Assembly (NCBI RefSeq): GCF_026340095.1
Contig: NZ_JAPEPO010000001.1
Location: 3,378,501-3,442,500 of the forward strand
Direction of reading: 5' to 3'
DNA from: Streptomyces sp. NBC_01446
Lineage (GTDB): Bacteria; Actinomycetota; Actinomycetes; Streptomycetales; Streptomycetaceae
DNA: 64,000 nucleotides
Shown: in pieces, positions 26,244-35,194 of the stretch
How the letters are laid out: the number at the start of each line of letters is the position of its first letter
Position numbering within the stretch: position 1 is the stretch's first letter
Translations under genes and position numbers: made by a program
The notes under the pieces: model-generated
What the model was told of the DNA's origin: nothing
Seen by the model: the letters and a program-made list of their open reading frames with translations, nothing else
Database searches by the model: none

Positions 26244-27086
26244 TCAGGCCTCCGTTCCGGTGCTCTCAGCCGGAGCGGCAGCGGCGGGCGCGTCAGCCTT
26301 GGGGGCCTCGGCGGCCGGAGCCGACTGCTGCTGCGGCTTGCGGCCGCGGCCGCCACGCTCGCCACCACGGCCACCGCCGCGGGCCGGACGGTCGTTGCCG
26401 CCACCACGGGCCGGGCGGTTACCCGCACGGGCCGCAGCGTTCTCGGCGCGGACCTCGGCGATGTTCTTGACGTCGCCCTTGTAGATCCAGACCTTCACAC
26501 CGATACGGCCGAAGGTCGTCTTGGCCTCGAAGAAGCCGTAGTCCACGTTCGCGCGCAGCGTGTGCAGCGGCACACGACCCTCGCGGTAGAACTCGGACCG
26601 GGACATCTCGGCGCCGCCGAGACGGCCACCACACTGGATCTTGATGCCCTTGGCGCCGGCCTTCATCGCCGTCTGCATGCTCTTACGCATGGCGCGACGG
26701 AAGGAGACGCGGGAGGACAGCTGCTCGGCAACGGCCTGAGCAACCAGCTGAGCGTCGGTCTCGGGGTTCTTGACCTCGAGGATGTTCAGCTGGACCTGCT
26801 TGCCCGTGAGCTTCTCGAGGTCACCGCGGATGCGGTCGGCCTCGGCGCCACGGCGGCCGATGACGATGCCCGGACGAGCGGTGTGGATGTCCACACGCAC
26901 GCGGTCACGGGTGCGCTCGATCTCAACCTTCGAGATACCGGCGCGCTCCATGCCGGAGGTCATCATGCGACGGATGGCTACGTCTTCCTTGACGTAGTCC
27001 TTGTACAGCTTGTCGGCGTACCAACGGGACTTGAAGTCCGTGGTGATACCGAGCCGGAACCCGTGCGGGTTTACCTTCTGGCCCAT
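26244..27086 (-). CDS. rpsC: 30S ribosomal protein S3
   Basis: S3 forms part of the mRNA entry channel. The N-terminal MGQKVNPHGFRLGI block, the KH domain with IGRRGAEADRIRGDL, and the C-terminal VKVWIYKGD core are present. A 60-residue Gly/Arg then Ala/Pro-rich tail extends the protein to 280 residues, as in other streptomycetes. The start overlaps the rplV stop (TAATG). Confidence 0.98.
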   Translation of the reverse strand: MGQKVNPHGFRLGITTDFKSRWYADKLYKDYVKEDVAIRRMMTSGMERAGISKVEIERTRDRVRVDIHTARPGIVIGRRGAEADRIRGDLEKLTGKQVQLNILEVKNPETDAQLVAQAVAEQLSSRVSFRRAMRKSMQTAMKAGAKGIKIQCGGRLGGAEMSRSEFYREGRVPLHTLRANVDYGFFEAKTTFGRIGVKVWIYKGDVKNIAEVRAENAAARAGNRPARGGGNDRPARGGGRGGERGGRGRKPQQQSAPAAEAPKADAPAAAAPAESTGTEA

Positions 27087-27433
27087 TACCGGGTTCCTTC
27101 CTTGCTGCTGACGACCACGGTGATGTGGCTGGTCCGCTTACGGATCCGGTAGGCACGGCCCTGAGCACGCGGACGGAACCGCTTCAGGGTCGGGCCCTCA
27201 TCCACGTACGCCTCGCTGATGACCAGCGAATTGGCGTCGGTGTGGTCGTAGTTGTGTGCAGCGTTGGCGATGGCGCTGTCCAGCACCTTGCCAACCGGCA
27301 CGCTCGCGGCCTGCGGGGCGAAACGCAGGACCGCCTGAGCCTCCGTGGCATCCATGCCACGGATGAGGTCCACCACTCGGCGGGCCTTCATGGGCGTGAC
27401 GCGGATGTACCGCGCCTGGGCCCTGGCTTCCAT
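27086..27433 (-). CDS. rplV: 50S ribosomal protein L22
   Basis: L22 has a beta hairpin lining the exit tunnel. From the ATG at 27433 the protein is 115 residues, starting MEARAQARYIRVTPMKARRV. In-frame ATGs at 27457 and 27469 would add 8 or 12 residues without homology. AAGGGA precedes the chosen start by about 6 nt. Confidence 0.93.
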   Translation of the reverse strand: MEARAQARYIRVTPMKARRVVDLIRGMDATEAQAVLRFAPQAASVPVGKVLDSAIANAAHNYDHTDANSLVISEAYVDEGPTLKRFRPRAQGRAYRIRKRTSHITVVVSSKEGTR

Positions 27434-27475
27434 GGTTGTCCCTTCAGTGTTCGTCATAGTCGATTCCACCCCGCC

Positions 27476-27757
27476 TTAGCGGCGCTTCGACTTCCGGTCG
27501 TCCTTGACGTGACCCCGGAAGGTGCGCGTCGGCGAGAACTCGCCGAGCTTGTGGCCGACCATCGACTCGGTGACGAACACCGGGATGTGGATCTTGCCAT
27601 TGTGCACCGCGATGGTGTGACCCAGCATGCTGGGGATGATCATCGAGCGACGGGACCAGGTCTTGATGACGTTCTTGGTGCCGGCTTCGTTCTGTACGTC
27701 CACCTTCTTTACGAGGTGGTCGTCGACGAAGGGCCCCTTCTTGAGACTGCGCGGCAT
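27476..27757 (-). CDS. rpsS: 30S ribosomal protein S19
   Basis: The 93-residue S19 starts MPRSLKKGPFVDDHLVKKV and carries TWSRRSMIIPSMLGHTIAVH and KLGEFSPTRTFRGH. It lies 12 nt after rplB in the S10 operon. Confidence 0.98.
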   Translation of the reverse strand: MPRSLKKGPFVDDHLVKKVDVQNEAGTKNVIKTWSRRSMIIPSMLGHTIAVHNGKIHIPVFVTESMVGHKLGEFSPTRTFRGHVKDDRKSKRR

Positions 27758-27769
27758 CTAAACCCGCTC

Positions 27770-28606
27770 CTAGCGCTTCTTGTTCGTCTTGCGGCGGCGG
27801 ACGATGTACTTGTTCGAAGCCTTCTTCGGCGAACGAGTACGACCCTCCTTCTGACCCCACGGGGAGACCGGGTGGCGACCACCGGAGGTCTTGCCCTCAC
27901 CACCACCGTGCGGGTGGTCAACCGGGTTCATCGCCACACCGCGGACGGTCGGACGAACGCCGAGCCAGCGCTTGCGGCCGGCCTTGCCCCAGTTGATGTT
28001 CGACTGCTCGGCGTTGCCGACCTCGCCGATGGTGGCGCGGCAGCGAACGTCGACCAGGCGAATCTCGCCGGACGGCATACGCAGGTGGGCCATCTGGCCC
28101 TCCTTCGCCAGCAGCTGCACGGAGGCACCTGCGGAGCGGGCGAACTTGGCACCGCCACCGGGACGGAGCTCGATCGCGTGGATCGTGGTACCGACCGGGA
28201 TGTTGCGGAGCGCCAGGTTGTTGCCCGGCTTGATGTCGGCCCCAGGACCGTTCTCGATGCGGTCACCCTGCGACAGGCCACGCGGAGCGACGATGTAACG
28301 CTTCTCGCCGTCGGCGTAGTGCAGCAGCGCGATGCGCGCGGTGCGGTTGGGGTCGTACTCGATGTGCGCGACCTTCGCCGGCACGCCGTCCTTGTCGTGA
28401 CGACGGAAGTCGATCACTCGGTAGGCGCGCTTGTGTCCGCCACCCTGGTGGCGAACGGTCACACGACCGGCGTTGTTACGGCCGCCCTTGCTGTGCAGCG
28501 GGCGGACCAGCGACTTCTCCGGCGTGGACCGCGTGACCTCGACGAAGTCGGCGACGCTGGAGCCACGACGGCCCGGCGTAGTCGGCTTGTACTTGCGGAT
28601 TCCCAT
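27770..28606 (-). CDS. rplB: 50S ribosomal protein L2
   Basis: L2 is essential for subunit association and peptidyl transfer. The 278-residue sequence has MGIRKYKPTTPGRRGSSVAD, the GRNNAGRVTVRHQGGGHKR block and the C-terminal NPVDHPHGGGEG motif with its catalytically important His. Confidence 0.99.
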   Translation of the reverse strand: MGIRKYKPTTPGRRGSSVADFVEVTRSTPEKSLVRPLHSKGGRNNAGRVTVRHQGGGHKRAYRVIDFRRHDKDGVPAKVAHIEYDPNRTARIALLHYADGEKRYIVAPRGLSQGDRIENGPGADIKPGNNLALRNIPVGTTIHAIELRPGGGAKFARSAGASVQLLAKEGQMAHLRMPSGEIRLVDVRCRATIGEVGNAEQSNINWGKAGRKRWLGVRPTVRGVAMNPVDHPHGGGEGKTSGGRHPVSPWGQKEGRTRSPKKASNKYIVRRRKTNKKR

Positions 28607-28645
28607 TTCTCAGTCCTCGTCCGATATTCGGACCAAGGCGCTCCG

Positions 28646-29062
28646 TTAGGAGGCCTGGCCGAAGATGTCGATACGGTCGCCCTCAGCGAGGGTCACGATC
28701 GCGCGCTTGCTGTCCGCACGCTTGCCGAAGCCCGTCTTGGTCCGCTTGCGCTTGCCCTGACGGTTGATCGTGTTGACTCCGGTGACCTTGACCGAGAAGA
28801 CCGCCTGGACGGCCTGCTTGATCTGGGTCTTGTTGGCCCCGGGCGCAACGATGAAGGTGTACTTGCCCTCATCGAGGAGCGCGTAGCTCTTCTCGGAGAC
28901 GACCGGCTTGAGGAGGACGTCACGGGGATCCGTGAAGCTCTTGCTCAGCGGCGTCTCAACGGTGTTCTTGCCCTCGGCCTCGTGGCGCTTCGCCTTGGCG
29001 ACGCGCGCGGCCTTGGCGGCCTTGGCCGCCTTGGGGGCAATGCTCGGGTGACGCGTAGCCAT
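28646..29062 (-). CDS. rplW: 50S ribosomal protein L23
   Basis: L23 sits at the tunnel exit and docks trigger factor and SRP. The core (DPRDVLLKPVVSEKSYALLD to the C-terminus) is preceded by an Ala/Lys-rich extension of about 45 residues, making 138 in all. The start overlaps the rplD stop (TGATG). Confidence 0.97.
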   Translation of the reverse strand: MATRHPSIAPKAAKAAKAARVAKAKRHEAEGKNTVETPLSKSFTDPRDVLLKPVVSEKSYALLDEGKYTFIVAPGANKTQIKQAVQAVFSVKVTGVNTINRQGKRKRTKTGFGKRADSKRAIVTLAEGDRIDIFGQAS

Positions 29063-29715
29063 CAGGCTTCGCTCCCTTCGGTGTCATTGGCCTGCGGGCC
29101 GGACACGAAGGACTCGAAGGCGGCCTGGGTGAAGACCACGTCGTCCGAGACGAGAACGTCGTACGTGTTCAGCTGGCCCGGCTCCAGGATGTGGACCTGG
29201 GGCAGGTTGCGAGCGGAGAGCAGCGCGGCCTCGTCGGCACGGTCGATCACGAGGAGCAGGTTCTTGCGCTCCGAGATCTTGGCGAGCAGCGACTTGGCGG
29301 CCTTGGTGGAGACTCCGCCGTCGACCACGCCGGTGACGACGTGGATGCGAGCGTTGCGGGCCCGGTCGGTGAGGGCGTGGCGCAGGGCCGCGGCCTTCAT
29401 CTTCTTCGGGGTCCGCTGCGAGTAGTCACGCGGCTGCGGGCCGTGGACGACGCCACCGCCGGCGAACTGGGGCGCACGGGTCGAACCCTGGCGCGCGCGG
29501 CCGGTGCCCTTCTGGCGGTAAGGCTTGCGCCCACCACCGCGGACCTCGCCGCGACGCTTGGTCTTGTGCGTGCCCTGACGGGCAGCGGCCAGCTGGGCGA
29601 CGACGACCTGGTGGAGAAGCGGGATGCTGATCTTCTCTACGTCGAAGATCTCCGCGGGGAGCTCGACCGTCCCGGCCTTGTCGCCTGCCGGCGAAAGGAT
29701 GTCAATGGTGCTCAT
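29062..29715 (-). CDS. rplD: 50S ribosomal protein L4
   Basis: L4 extends a loop into the exit tunnel and, in E. coli, autoregulates S10. From the ATG at 29715 the protein is 217 residues, with the KTKRRGEVRGGGRKPYRQKG loop. A longer frame to 29817 is rejected because it runs into rplC and lacks homology. It lies 7 nt after rplC. Confidence 0.98.
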   Translation of the reverse strand: MSTIDILSPAGDKAGTVELPAEIFDVEKISIPLLHQVVVAQLAAARQGTHKTKRRGEVRGGGRKPYRQKGTGRARQGSTRAPQFAGGGVVHGPQPRDYSQRTPKKMKAAALRHALTDRARNARIHVVTGVVDGGVSTKAAKSLLAKISERKNLLLVIDRADEAALLSARNLPQVHILEPGQLNTYDVLVSDDVVFTQAAFESFVSGPQANDTEGSEA

Positions 29716-29722
29716 CGGTTCC

Positions 29723-30367
29723 TCAAACCCCCTTGGCCGCAGTACGGACCAGGACGAGGCCACCGTTCGGACCCGGGACTGCGCCCTTGATGAGGAGCAG
29801 ACCCTTCTCCGCGTCAACGGCGTGAACGGTCAGGTTCTGGGTGGTGACCCGCTCGTTGCCCATGCGACCCGCCATGCGCATGCCCTTGAAGACACGGCCG
29901 GGAGTGGCACAGCCACCGATGGAACCGGGCATGCGGTGCACACGGTGGGCACCGTGGGACGCCTTGCCACCCTTGAAGTTGTGGCGCTTCATGACACCGG
30001 CGAAGCCCTTGCCCTTGCTCTTCGCGGTGACGTCAACCTTGACGCCGGCCTCGAAGACCTCGGCAGTGATCTCCTGGCCCAGCGTGTACTCGCTGGCGCC
30101 GGAGGTACGGAGCTCCACCAGGTGGCGGCGCGGGGTTACATCGGCCTTGGCGAAGTGGCCCTTGAGGGGCTTGTTCACCTTGCGCGGGTCGATCTCGCCG
30201 AAGGCGATCTGGACCGACTCGTAGCCGTCAGTGTCGTTCGTACGGACCTGGGTCACGACGTTCGGACCGGCCTTGACCACGGTGACCGGGACGACACGGT
30301 TGTTGTCGTCCCAGACCTGGGTCATGCCGAGCTTCTCGCCCAGGATGCCCTTGATCTGCTTAGCCAT
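29723..30367 (-). CDS. rplC: 50S ribosomal protein L3
   Basis: L3 nucleates 50S assembly. The 214-residue protein begins AKQIKGILGEKLGMTQVWDD and includes GKGFAGVMKRHNFKGGKASH and the W-finger region before GRMGNERVT. It lies 14 nt after rpsJ. Confidence 0.98.
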   Translation of the reverse strand: MAKQIKGILGEKLGMTQVWDDNNRVVPVTVVKAGPNVVTQVRTNDTDGYESVQIAFGEIDPRKVNKPLKGHFAKADVTPRRHLVELRTSGASEYTLGQEITAEVFEAGVKVDVTAKSKGKGFAGVMKRHNFKGGKASHGAHRVHRMPGSIGGCATPGRVFKGMRMAGRMGNERVTTQNLTVHAVDAEKGLLLIKGAVPGPNGGLVLVRTAAKGV

Positions 30368-30381
30368 CTCTTCCGCGCCTC

Positions 30382-30690
30382 TCAGAGCTTGATCTCGATG
30401 TCAACGCCGGCCGGAAGGTCCAGGCGCATCAACGAGTCAACGGTCTTGGGCGTCGGGTCGAGAATGTCGATCAGGCGCTTGTGCGTGCGCATCTCGAAGT
30501 GCTCGCGAGAGTCCTTGTACTTGTGCGGCGACTTGATGACGCAGTACACGTTCTTCTCAGTGGGCAGCGGCACCGGGCCTGCGACCGACGCACCAGTGCG
30601 GGTCACCGTCTCGACGATCTTCTTCGCCGAGCTGTCGATGACCTCGTGGTCGTAGGCCTTGAGCCGGATGCGGATCTTCTGTCCCGCCAT
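30382..30690 (-). CDS. rpsJ: 30S ribosomal protein S10
   Basis: S10 (NusE) functions in the 30S head and in antitermination with NusB. The 102-residue sequence includes RIRLKAYDHEVIDSSAKKIV and the FEMRTHKRLIDILDPTPKTV segment. It is the first gene of the S10 operon, with a leader of about 370 nt back to the promoter at 31068-31095. Confidence 0.99.
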   Translation of the reverse strand: MAGQKIRIRLKAYDHEVIDSSAKKIVETVTRTGASVAGPVPLPTEKNVYCVIKSPHKYKDSREHFEMRTHKRLIDILDPTPKTVDSLMRLDLPAGVDIEIKL

Positions 30691-30753
30691 GGCTACTAGT
30701 AGTCCTGTCTCTCGAAACGCTCTGGAACCTGGCGGGCCCTATTCCGTCCTCCT

Positions 30754-30778
30754 CCGACCCACGCGGTCGGGCGTGTCG
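30754..30778 (-). promoter_or_regulatory. leader element shared with rpsL, in the rpsJ 5' UTR
   Basis: The plus-strand core CCGACCCACGCGGTCGGG followed by CGTGTCG forms a 6-bp hairpin (CCGACC/GGTCGG, 5-nt loop). It matches 24 of 25 positions of 38255-38279 in the rpsL leader. It ends 64 nt before the rpsJ ATG. The two copies lie in different reading frames relative to nearby open frames, so the conservation is not coding. Confidence 0.6.
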
Positions 30779-31067
30779 CAGTCTCACTGACGGAAATATC
30801 CATACGGATTTCCCTGCGAGGGACTGCGGCCCAAGAACCGCGAAGCCGGGGGAAGAAACCCACCGGGCGCCTGGCTGAACGACCTCGCTGCACTTCCCGA
30901 AAGATTCCCGTACGTCCGCCCTAGCGCTGCCTTACGGCAGATGGGGCGACGAGTACTGTGGGACTCGCTTCCGGTCCTCCCGGCGGGAGGCGCGCAGCAT
31001 CGGCACTCAACCGAGCAACCCCGACAGTCTGCCACAGGCCGACCATGCCTGGCCAATCGAGCCGTAG

Positions 31068-31095
31068 AGAGTACCCCCGGAGTGACGAAGGTCAA
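31068..31095 (-). promoter_or_regulatory. putative S10-operon promoter, TTGACC-16-TACTCT
   Basis: On the minus strand TTGACC (31090-31095) and TACTCT (31068-31073) are separated by 16 bp. It is the best -35/-10 pair upstream of rpsJ and would give a leader of about 370 nt. Confidence 0.5.
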
Positions 31096-31181
31096 ACCGG
31101 GGGTGGGTGCTGCGGGGCGGCGCGTTCGTGCCGGACGGTCGCCGACATCTCCCGGCAGGCAATCGGAGGGCACCCGAGCCG

Positions 31182-31493
31182 ATGACAGACCTCGCACGCC
31201 CGGACGACGACCGCGGCTGCCTGCGGGTGGTACTCGCCCTGCCCTTCGGCGTGCTCACGCTCATCGCCGCGTACTTCTGCTGGACGGCCATCTCCATTCG
31301 TCCGTACGGGAGTTGGGACGACGACGCGTACGCGGGCATCGCCCTGTCGTGTGCCGTCACCATTGCGGCCGCCGGATCGGTGGCAGCGCTCTGGCTGCTG
31401 CCGTCCGTACGGCGGGTCATCGGGTGGGTATGGGTCGCGCCCGCTCTGGCGCTCGGGATCGCGGCGGCGGTGCGGTGGGGCATCAGCGGCTGA
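31182..31493 (+). CDS. small membrane protein of unknown function (103 aa)
   Basis: From the ATG at 31182 (GGAGGG about 11 nt upstream) the protein is 103 residues. Three hydrophobic segments lie at about 16-35, 50-70 and 78-97, and there are no recognised motifs. It is divergent from the S10 operon and precedes the PIG-L gene by 155 bp. An earlier in-frame start at 31107 adds only Arg/Pro-rich sequence. Confidence 0.7.
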   Translation: MTDLARPDDDRGCLRVVLALPFGVLTLIAAYFCWTAISIRPYGSWDDDAYAGIALSCAVTIAAAGSVAALWLLPSVRRVIGWVWVAPALALGIAAAVRWGISG

Positions 31494-31648
31494 GCCGCGA
31501 AACTCCGGCGCCGCGAAGAACGCCGGTTCGGGTGAACAGAACATGTCCTTGCATGGAACCTGCCCCCACTGACGAGCCTCTTCTCGGCTGAAGCACCGAG
31601 AAGCAGCGCACATTCCGACCGCTGCGTACGGCGGACGGAGGACGACAC

Positions 31649-33760
31649 GTGCGACGTGGACGTGGGCAGGACAGACATGATCAGAACGCGGTGGACGGCA
31701 CCGGCGGGCGAATAGCCGACGGAGGCGAGCGCTTCCCTGCGGCGCCCGGTGTGCACGGGCGCCGGGCCGTGCTCATCGGGGGCGCCGCCGTCGCCACCGC
31801 CACCGCGGCCGCCCTCGTGGGCCACGCGGCCACGACCGCGCCCCCGGCCATCGCCACCGCCCCCTCCCCCGCCTCCGGCCGCCCCGCGGCCCAGGGCGAT
31901 CACGCCCTGCTGCTCCAGGTCCTCGCCCACCCCGATGACGACCTGTACTTCATGAACCCGGACACCAGCCAGGCCGTCGCCGCCGGCATCCCGCTGGTCT
32001 GCGTGTACGTCACCGCGGGCGAGGCCGACGGCGTCAACAAGATCCCCGGCCGCCCGCACCCCCCGGCCGACAAGTCCGCGTACGCCTCCGCCCGTCACCA
32101 GGGGCTCCGCCAGTCCTATGCGACCCAGCTCGGCCTGCCGGTCTTCAGCGGCTGGCGCACCGAGCTCACCACGCTCGCGGGCGGGCACCAGGCCGAGGTG
32201 AACACCCTGGAGCACCGGGGCCGCCGCGTCGAGCTGGTCTTCCTCGACCTCGCGATGCACACCCCGGCGGGGCACATGGGCGCCCCGGCACTGTGGCGGG
32301 AGCGCGGACTGCCGCTGCGCACGGTCGTCGTCGACGGGTCACCGGTGCGTCGGGCACAGATGTACGACTACGACGGCCTCGTCGACGTACTCGTGGCCCT
32401 CTTCGAGCGCTACCGGCCCACTCTCGTACACACGCTCGACCCGGACCCCGACATCCAGCACAGCGATCTGCGGACGCGCATACGTGACAGCGAGCAGCCC
32501 GGTTTCTCCGACCACGCCGACCACACGGCCGTGGCCGCGTTCACCTGGGCGGCGCTGATCCGCTGGTCGCAGACCGCGGCGGGCGGGCCTCCCCCGTTCG
32601 CGGCCACCGCCTTCCGCGGCTACTACAACCACCACTGGCCCGAGAACCTCCCCGAGGACGTGCTGCACGCCAAGGCCGCCCAGCTGATGCCGTACGGCGC
32701 GGCCCCCGACTGGCAGTGCGGCAACCCTTCCGGCTGCGGCGACTACAACGTCGGCGGGGACCGCCCCCTCACCAACCGCAAGGGCTGGGTCCGCTCGACG
32801 CACTACCGCTACCCGGGCCCACGGATCGCCCTGGCCCAGGAACCGGACGGCAAGCTGACCGGCTACGGCGTGCTCGGTATGCGTGCCGTCCGCTGGCGCG
32901 AAACCCCACAAGGGGACTTCGGCCGGCCCACGGACCTGGGCGGCGGCCCGCTCGCGCCGGCCCTCGGCTCCGCGACCCTGCGCGACGGACGGCAGCTGCT
33001 GCTCGGCCTGCGGCTCGCGGCCCTCGAAGGGCGCGGCGGCTCCGACCTGCGCGAGATCGTGGTCCTCGAACAGCGCGCCCCCGGCGGGGAGTTCGGCGCC
33101 TGGACCGGTCTCGGCAACCCGGAGACCGATCCCGTGCGCGGCCGCCGCATCGGCGTCCCCGTCGCCGTGACCGCCCGCGACGGACAGGTCCATCTCTTCG
33201 TACGGGACGCGGACCAGGGCATCAGTACACGGGTACGCGGCCTCGACGGGCACTGGTCGCCGTGGCGCGGTCTGGGCGGCGGGCCCGTGCAGGACGGTCT
33301 GACCGCGGTCGTCGGCGAGGACGGCGGCGTCCATGTGTACGCGCCGGGACGCGACACGGTGCACCACTGGACGCCGGAGGGACCCGCGCCGCTCGCCGGG
33401 CTGCCGGTACCCGCCGACGCCGTCGCCGCCGCGGGCGGCCGGCTCTACTACCGGGCCCCCGCCTCCTCCGCGCTGACGGCGACGGCCGGGCCCCCGGTCG
33501 ACTTCCCCGGCTACGGCCCCGTGACCGCCGGCGGGGCGTACCTCCTGGGCCGGGACACCGTCGGCACGCTCCAGCTGCTGCACCGCGGCCGGATCCAGCG
33601 GGCCGCGCGCGACCTGGTCACCCTCGACGGGCCCACCCTGCGCGCCACCCCGCGCGGTCCCGTGGCCGCGGGCCTCTCCCCCGCCGCCCGGCCATGGCTG
33701 TGGCGCCCGGACAGCTCCACCGGCACCGGCACCGGCACCGGCACCGCCCGCAAGATCTGA
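31649..33760 (+). CDS. Tat-exported PIG-L family deacetylase with lectin-like propeller domain
   Basis: The 703-residue protein starts with GTG after GGAGGA. A twin-arginine signal (GRRAVLIGGAAVATATAAAL, about 37-57) predicts Tat export. The PIG-L/LmbE zinc-deacetylase domain follows: AHPDDD at 93-98, an RRVELVFLDL block, and HSDLRTRIR plus DHADHTAV near 270-290. This family removes N-acetyl groups from sugar conjugates. Residues from about 380 on form repeated Trp/Gly-rich units (GHWSPWRGLGGG, VYAPGRDTVHHW) like a PLL or tectonin beta-propeller. I infer a secreted sugar-targeting deacetylase; the substrate is unknown. It ends in a TGTGTGTGT tract. Confidence 0.85.
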   Translation: MRRGRGQDRHDQNAVDGTGGRIADGGERFPAAPGVHGRRAVLIGGAAVATATAAALVGHAATTAPPAIATAPSPASGRPAAQGDHALLLQVLAHPDDDLYFMNPDTSQAVAAGIPLVCVYVTAGEADGVNKIPGRPHPPADKSAYASARHQGLRQSYATQLGLPVFSGWRTELTTLAGGHQAEVNTLEHRGRRVELVFLDLAMHTPAGHMGAPALWRERGLPLRTVVVDGSPVRRAQMYDYDGLVDVLVALFERYRPTLVHTLDPDPDIQHSDLRTRIRDSEQPGFSDHADHTAVAAFTWAALIRWSQTAAGGPPPFAATAFRGYYNHHWPENLPEDVLHAKAAQLMPYGAAPDWQCGNPSGCGDYNVGGDRPLTNRKGWVRSTHYRYPGPRIALAQEPDGKLTGYGVLGMRAVRWRETPQGDFGRPTDLGGGPLAPALGSATLRDGRQLLLGLRLAALEGRGGSDLREIVVLEQRAPGGEFGAWTGLGNPETDPVRGRRIGVPVAVTARDGQVHLFVRDADQGISTRVRGLDGHWSPWRGLGGGPVQDGLTAVVGEDGGVHVYAPGRDTVHHWTPEGPAPLAGLPVPADAVAAAGGRLYYRAPASSALTATAGPPVDFPGYGPVTAGGAYLLGRDTVGTLQLLHRGRIQRAARDLVTLDGPTLRATPRGPVAAGLSPAARPWLWRPDSSTGTGTGTGTARKI
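33721..33744 (+). repeat. hexanucleotide repeat CGGCAC x4 at the 3' end of the PIG-L gene
   Basis: Four uninterrupted CGGCAC units encode a Thr-Gly run just before the stop codon. Because the unit is 6 nt, copy changes would keep the frame. Confidence 0.8.
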
Positions 33761-33786
33761 GCCCCCGCCAAGAAGCGCGCATGCGA

Positions 33787-33821
33787 AAGGGCCCATACGA
33801 CCGAAGTCGTACGGGCCCCTT
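33787..33821. terminator. bidirectional terminator between the PIG-L gene and tuf
   Basis: A stem of about 13 bp with a CGAA/TTCG tetraloop lies between two convergent genes, 26 nt after the PIG-L stop and 41 nt after the tuf stop. It should serve both. Confidence 0.8.
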
Positions 33822-33862
33822 CTGGTGCTCGCTGGAGCTACCAGGTCAAACCGTCAAGGAAA

Positions 33863-35056
<1,194 letters not shown>

Positions 35057-35141
35057 TGGGTCCTCCTGTGGAGTGGTTCTGTACGCCTTGCTTCATCGGC
35101 GCCAGGTGATCTTTGCTGGGAAACCCGCCGCCGGGGTCCGG

Positions 35142-35170
35142 GATTCACGAACCCCAGCGGTCGGTGTCAA
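35142..35170 (-). promoter_or_regulatory. possible tuf promoter, TTGACA-17-TGAATC
   Basis: TTGACA (35165-35170, minus strand) is a perfect -35; TGAATC 17 bp downstream is a poor -10. A TAGGCT hexamer overlaps it at 35170-35175. It lies in the 138-bp fusA-tuf gap. Confidence 0.45.
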
Positions 35171-35194
35171 GCCTAAAGCGTGAACTCGGGTGAG

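Larger units (their letters stand above)
30691..31181. other. S10-operon leader and divergent promoter region
   Basis: No gene is supported. The minus strand contains the S10 promoter and a long leader with the element shared with the rpsL leader (30754-30778). A 35-codon leader frame starting MDISVSETATRP on the minus strand (near 30803 to 30696) is possible but unproven. The plus strand must hold the promoter of the 103-aa gene; none was clear. Confidence 0.6.

Noticed and set aside
30696..30803. A leader peptide gene upstream of rpsJ (35 codons, MDISVSETATRP)
   Set aside because: The start has only a weak GGGA and nothing supports coding; the conserved 25-nt element crosses it in a frame unlike that of the rpsL leader.
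32339..33796. A 485-codon minus-strand frame opposite the PIG-L gene
   Set aside because: No domain is visible in it, whereas the plus strand encodes a clear Tat signal and AHPDDD motif.
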